24,140 nt of DNA from Micrococcales bacterium UBA2037 (GTDB taxonomy: Bacteria > Actinomycetota > Actinomycetes > Actinomycetales > Microbacteriaceae). The stretch lies in the NCBI GenBank assembly GCA_002333405.1, contig DDBH01000013.1:73971-98110 (forward strand), read 5' to 3'. The position numbers were made by a program, and so were the translations under genes. Under the pieces are notes generated by a model. It was not told the DNA's origin. It made no database searches and saw only the letters and a list, made by a program, of their open reading frames with translations. This document shows, piece by piece, positions 23,301-24,140 of this stretch (the stretch's first letter is position 1; each line of letters begins with the position of its first letter).

Positions 23301-23981
23301 GTCCGGAATCTGATAGTTACTGGCAGGTATTGGACTCTTACCCAGCAACTGCGCCAAAGCCGATGATTCCGGAATCGTAAGCGCCTGGTCTGACACCAAT
23401 AGGTCGGGAACGAAATTACCCAACACGAGCAACTTTTCAACCTGAAGTTCAGGGTGCTGAATCAGCTCAGCAATCAGCGACAGCACTCCAGTTGGGATCA
23501 AATCAGTTTGCCCCTGGCTGATTGCAATCAGATCCGAGACCCTGAAGTCGCTGCGATAGGTCTTGACGAGCTTGATCAGAGCAGGGTTCATCCTGGGAAC
23601 CTGATCCACCCTCAACTCAAAGTCATCGCCTTTTTGAATCAGGTGCGATTTCCAGAGCAGTATAGGCAGTCTCATCTCGCCCAACGTCACCAAACCGCCA
23701 GCAACAAAAAGTGCGTCTATTCCAAAGTTCCGCTGAATCCGGACTGACTTCTTAAGGATTCTTCTCGAGGAAGTGAGGGCTCTGGACTGCGCAATGCCAT
23801 CGCGAACCAAGTTGGAGATTGTGGAGGACCTGGCAGAAGAAAGCTGGGCTAGTCCGCCCGGGTGCGCTCTGGAGAGATCAACCTGCCCAAAGCTTGATGG
23901 TTCAAAGCTAGTCAGCGGATTAGTGCCGCCAATAGTCCGGGCCCGCTTTGCCCAAAGGTCTAATAACTCGCTGTGTTCCAC
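20379..23981 (-). CDS. Large superfamily-1 helicase-like protein with degenerate ATPase motifs and nuclease-like C-terminus
   Basis: The N-terminal 200 residues (LLDLWAKRARTIGGTNPLTSF, AHPGGLAQL, RMPNPALI-like PRMNPALIKL) resemble the DUF4011-type start of large helicases. At 254-264, ETLPGCGYLQT stands where Walker A should be but lacks the GK(S/T) lysine. A long helical insertion fills about 300-740. VIVLDAAST (778-786) sits in the Walker B position without DE. AFGDP (802-806), TRNYR (846-850) and NQIVAARHRM (1016-1025) follow SF1 motifs III, IV and VI in order. The end (about 1060-1165, RPGLLRAMGWDYHRVHALEMF) resembles Vsr/REase_MTES_1575-like domains that close such helicases. GTG at 23981 is the start, with TAGTAT 6 nt upstream. 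ATP hydrolysis and nuclease activity are both doubtful. Confidence 0.8.
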   Translation of the reverse strand: MEHSELLDLWAKRARTIGGTNPLTSFEPSSFGQVDLSRAHPGGLAQLSSARSSTISNLVRDGIAQSRALTSSRRILKKSVRIQRNFGIDALFVAGGLVTLGEMRLPILLWKSHLIQKGDDFELRVDQVPRMNPALIKLVKTYRSDFRVSDLIAISQGQTDLIPTGVLSLIAELIQHPELQVEKLLVLGNFVPDLLVSDQALTIPESSALAQLLGKSPIPASNYQIPDITLVQNADDDQQKVIGKALAGDSFAIETLPGCGYLQTIVNLLANLALANKRALILAPRQQTLDELAERLSHSKLPGLAVREKDAWTDTVSAISRNEKASPADLASAKLAVAKKQVEVESYFKVLHSKDNALGISLIQALEKLANLAALPGAPVNSARIKPELLATIEDASAGLLKRAHEAGLFSTAAADGPWFQARFESGAEIAAAVSAARDLAGEEFRLLRYQINLYLTDIQLKPCANVEQWSQQLNLLLGIRETLDKFKPEIFDRPIQELIDATAPRGERGDLSGAQRRRFKKLAKGYLRPGVSVSNLHLMLLAAEQQRASWENLNQTQSPPQVPLGLADVQSKFERIYQTLQLLQRHLNPDPDIELMTRLPLDELAELLEGLATKTASLDRYMERLPISRELTAIGLGQFTKEVSNTKPQYEQLMQEFELTWWQSALEMIIQSDSRILEYGQAEVAQLETAFEKANEDLILQGLEHVRHYLGQNWKQAIATYPAQADQLRTQLRTKKLDLKTAAKAGGAIYHTLVPNVLVSPYRLQEIGKDEEFDMVIVLDAASTGMAEAHAAIARAKQVLAFGDPVIAAPENFDTVARANQAHVESERTSVFEQVQETFGSLAITRNYRIEGQVLGKYLNENFYSGRLILEPAASQLFGTHSFEQIEVTENARAESTIEGATESLDSEVDKVVEMVMSHARWTPGQSLMVVTASKIHAERIGQKVKELVATQPQIAEFFDAHGREEFECVSMAELTHRLADRVIFSVGYGRTPEGKISGTLGDFNYPSASRWMVNQIVAARHRMSVVSCYNFEDFAGGSLPANQRWLKDLIAPSFLSDMADGEGDPLLKDLALRLQKLGLKVSLNFAGRIGLAVSYGTTAAVVDPDWALVGSNWDEKLRVRPGLLRAMGWDYHRVHALEMFAKPQDVANRIAMKLGIDLVRKAQPLFDEKAFEDTGRAWGDGDDSNDDRLRDDKPPHWG

Positions 23982-23987
23982 GCCAAA

Positions 23988-23993
23988 ATACTA
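23988..23993 (-). promoter_or_regulatory. Candidate -10 box (TAGTAT) for a leaderless helicase-like transcript
   Basis: TAGTAT matches TANNNT and four of six bases of TATAAT, and ends 6 nt before the GTG. It is in true intergenic DNA, so no stop codon explains it. A -35 is not evident. Confidence 0.45.
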
Positions 23994-24096
23994 GAAGCGA
24001 TGAGCGAAAACACCCGTTTGCCTTGCCACAGATGGCAGAACCCGATGCTTGGCCAGCTGAGTTTGATTGAGGCGATTTCAAGCTCAAAATTGCTAG

Positions 24097-24102
24097 TAAC
24101 CT
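24097..24102 (+). promoter_or_regulatory. Possible -10 box for the tRNA gene at the right edge
   Basis: TAACCT fits TANNNT and would start transcription a few bases before the mature tRNA end at 24115. No -35 at 16-18 nt was found. An imperfect repeat TTGAG...CTCAA lies just upstream. This is a weak call; the rest of 23994-24114 shows nothing else. Confidence 0.25.
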
Positions 24103-24114
24103 ATTACGGCTACT

Positions 24115-24140
24115 GGCCCCGTAGCTCAGTGGATAGAGCA
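24115..24140 (+). tRNA. 5' part of a tRNA gene (truncated by window end; possibly tRNA-Arg)
   Basis: The visible part is a 7-base acceptor strand GGCCCCG, TA, then the D arm GCTCAGTGGATAGAGC with its GC-rich stem closed. The anticodon lies beyond the window. The GTAGCTCAGTGGATAGAGCA opening is common in actinobacterial tRNA-Arg genes, but identity cannot be decided from this part. Confidence 0.85.

Noticed and set aside
24000..24140. Open plus-strand frame beginning MSENTRLPCHRWQNPMLG, running to the window edge.
   Set aside because: It reads straight through the tRNA gene and has no ribosome site; it is probably chance.
1..24140. Search for CRISPR arrays, insertion sequences, phage genes and toxin-antitoxin pairs.
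   Set aside because: No spaced direct repeats, transposase motifs or such gene pairs were seen; the only tandem repeat is coding, in the H1-like gene.

Overview
The window reads as a gene-dense chromosomal segment of an actinomycete, most likely a small-genome member of the Microbacteriaceae such as the freshwater Rhodoluna/Aquiluna lineages. That placement is an inference from moderate GC, very short intergenic gaps, many GTG starts, an actinobacterial PMT, an FmdB protein, a lysine/alanine-rich histone-H1-like protein and the gene order. No phage, IS element, CRISPR array or plasmid signature was seen. Much of the order recalls the Mycobacterium tuberculosis interval from about Rv0991c to Rv1021 (FmdB/Ruc, 5-FCL, RimJ, pmt, rsmI, metG, tatD, rsmA, ispE, pth, rplY, prs, glmU, mfd, mazG), with rpfB, galU and moeA missing from their usual places.

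Region 1 (1-14422, all minus strand) is a long housekeeping block, read here in the direction of transcription. rsmI (16S rRNA methylation) is followed by metG, tatD, rsmA, ispE and an ABC-F ATPase. The last five are joined by 1-4 nt stop/start overlaps. Next come a tRNA-Gln, glmU and prs, then a possible terminator. A new promoter then appears to drive rplY, pth, mfd and mazG, the last running off the left edge. The block covers ribosome maturation and translation, isoprenoid and cell-wall precursors, PRPP supply, and repair or nucleotide housecleaning.

Region 2 (14423-20382) alternates in strand. A protein O-mannosyltransferase (+) diverges from rsmI and converges on a TerC membrane protein (-). 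A TIGR01777 epimerase (+) converges on a minus-strand trio: a GNAT acetyltransferase, a small membrane protein, and a repetitive histone-H1-like protein. A 5-formyl-THF cyclo-ligase and an FmdB zinc-ribbon gene (+) diverge from the GNAT gene. The converging genes overlap at their stop codons or lie 2 nt apart.

Region 3 (20379-24140) holds one 1200-residue helicase-like protein (-) with a nuclease-like C-terminus and eroded ATPase motifs. The 5' end of a tRNA gene follows at the right edge. The most noteworthy observations are this degenerate helicase-like protein, a class of GTG-initiated genes with a TANNNT box 6-7 nt upstream (possible leaderless transcripts), and the expanding repeats of the H1-like gene. 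No stretch longer than 300 bases lacks a gene.
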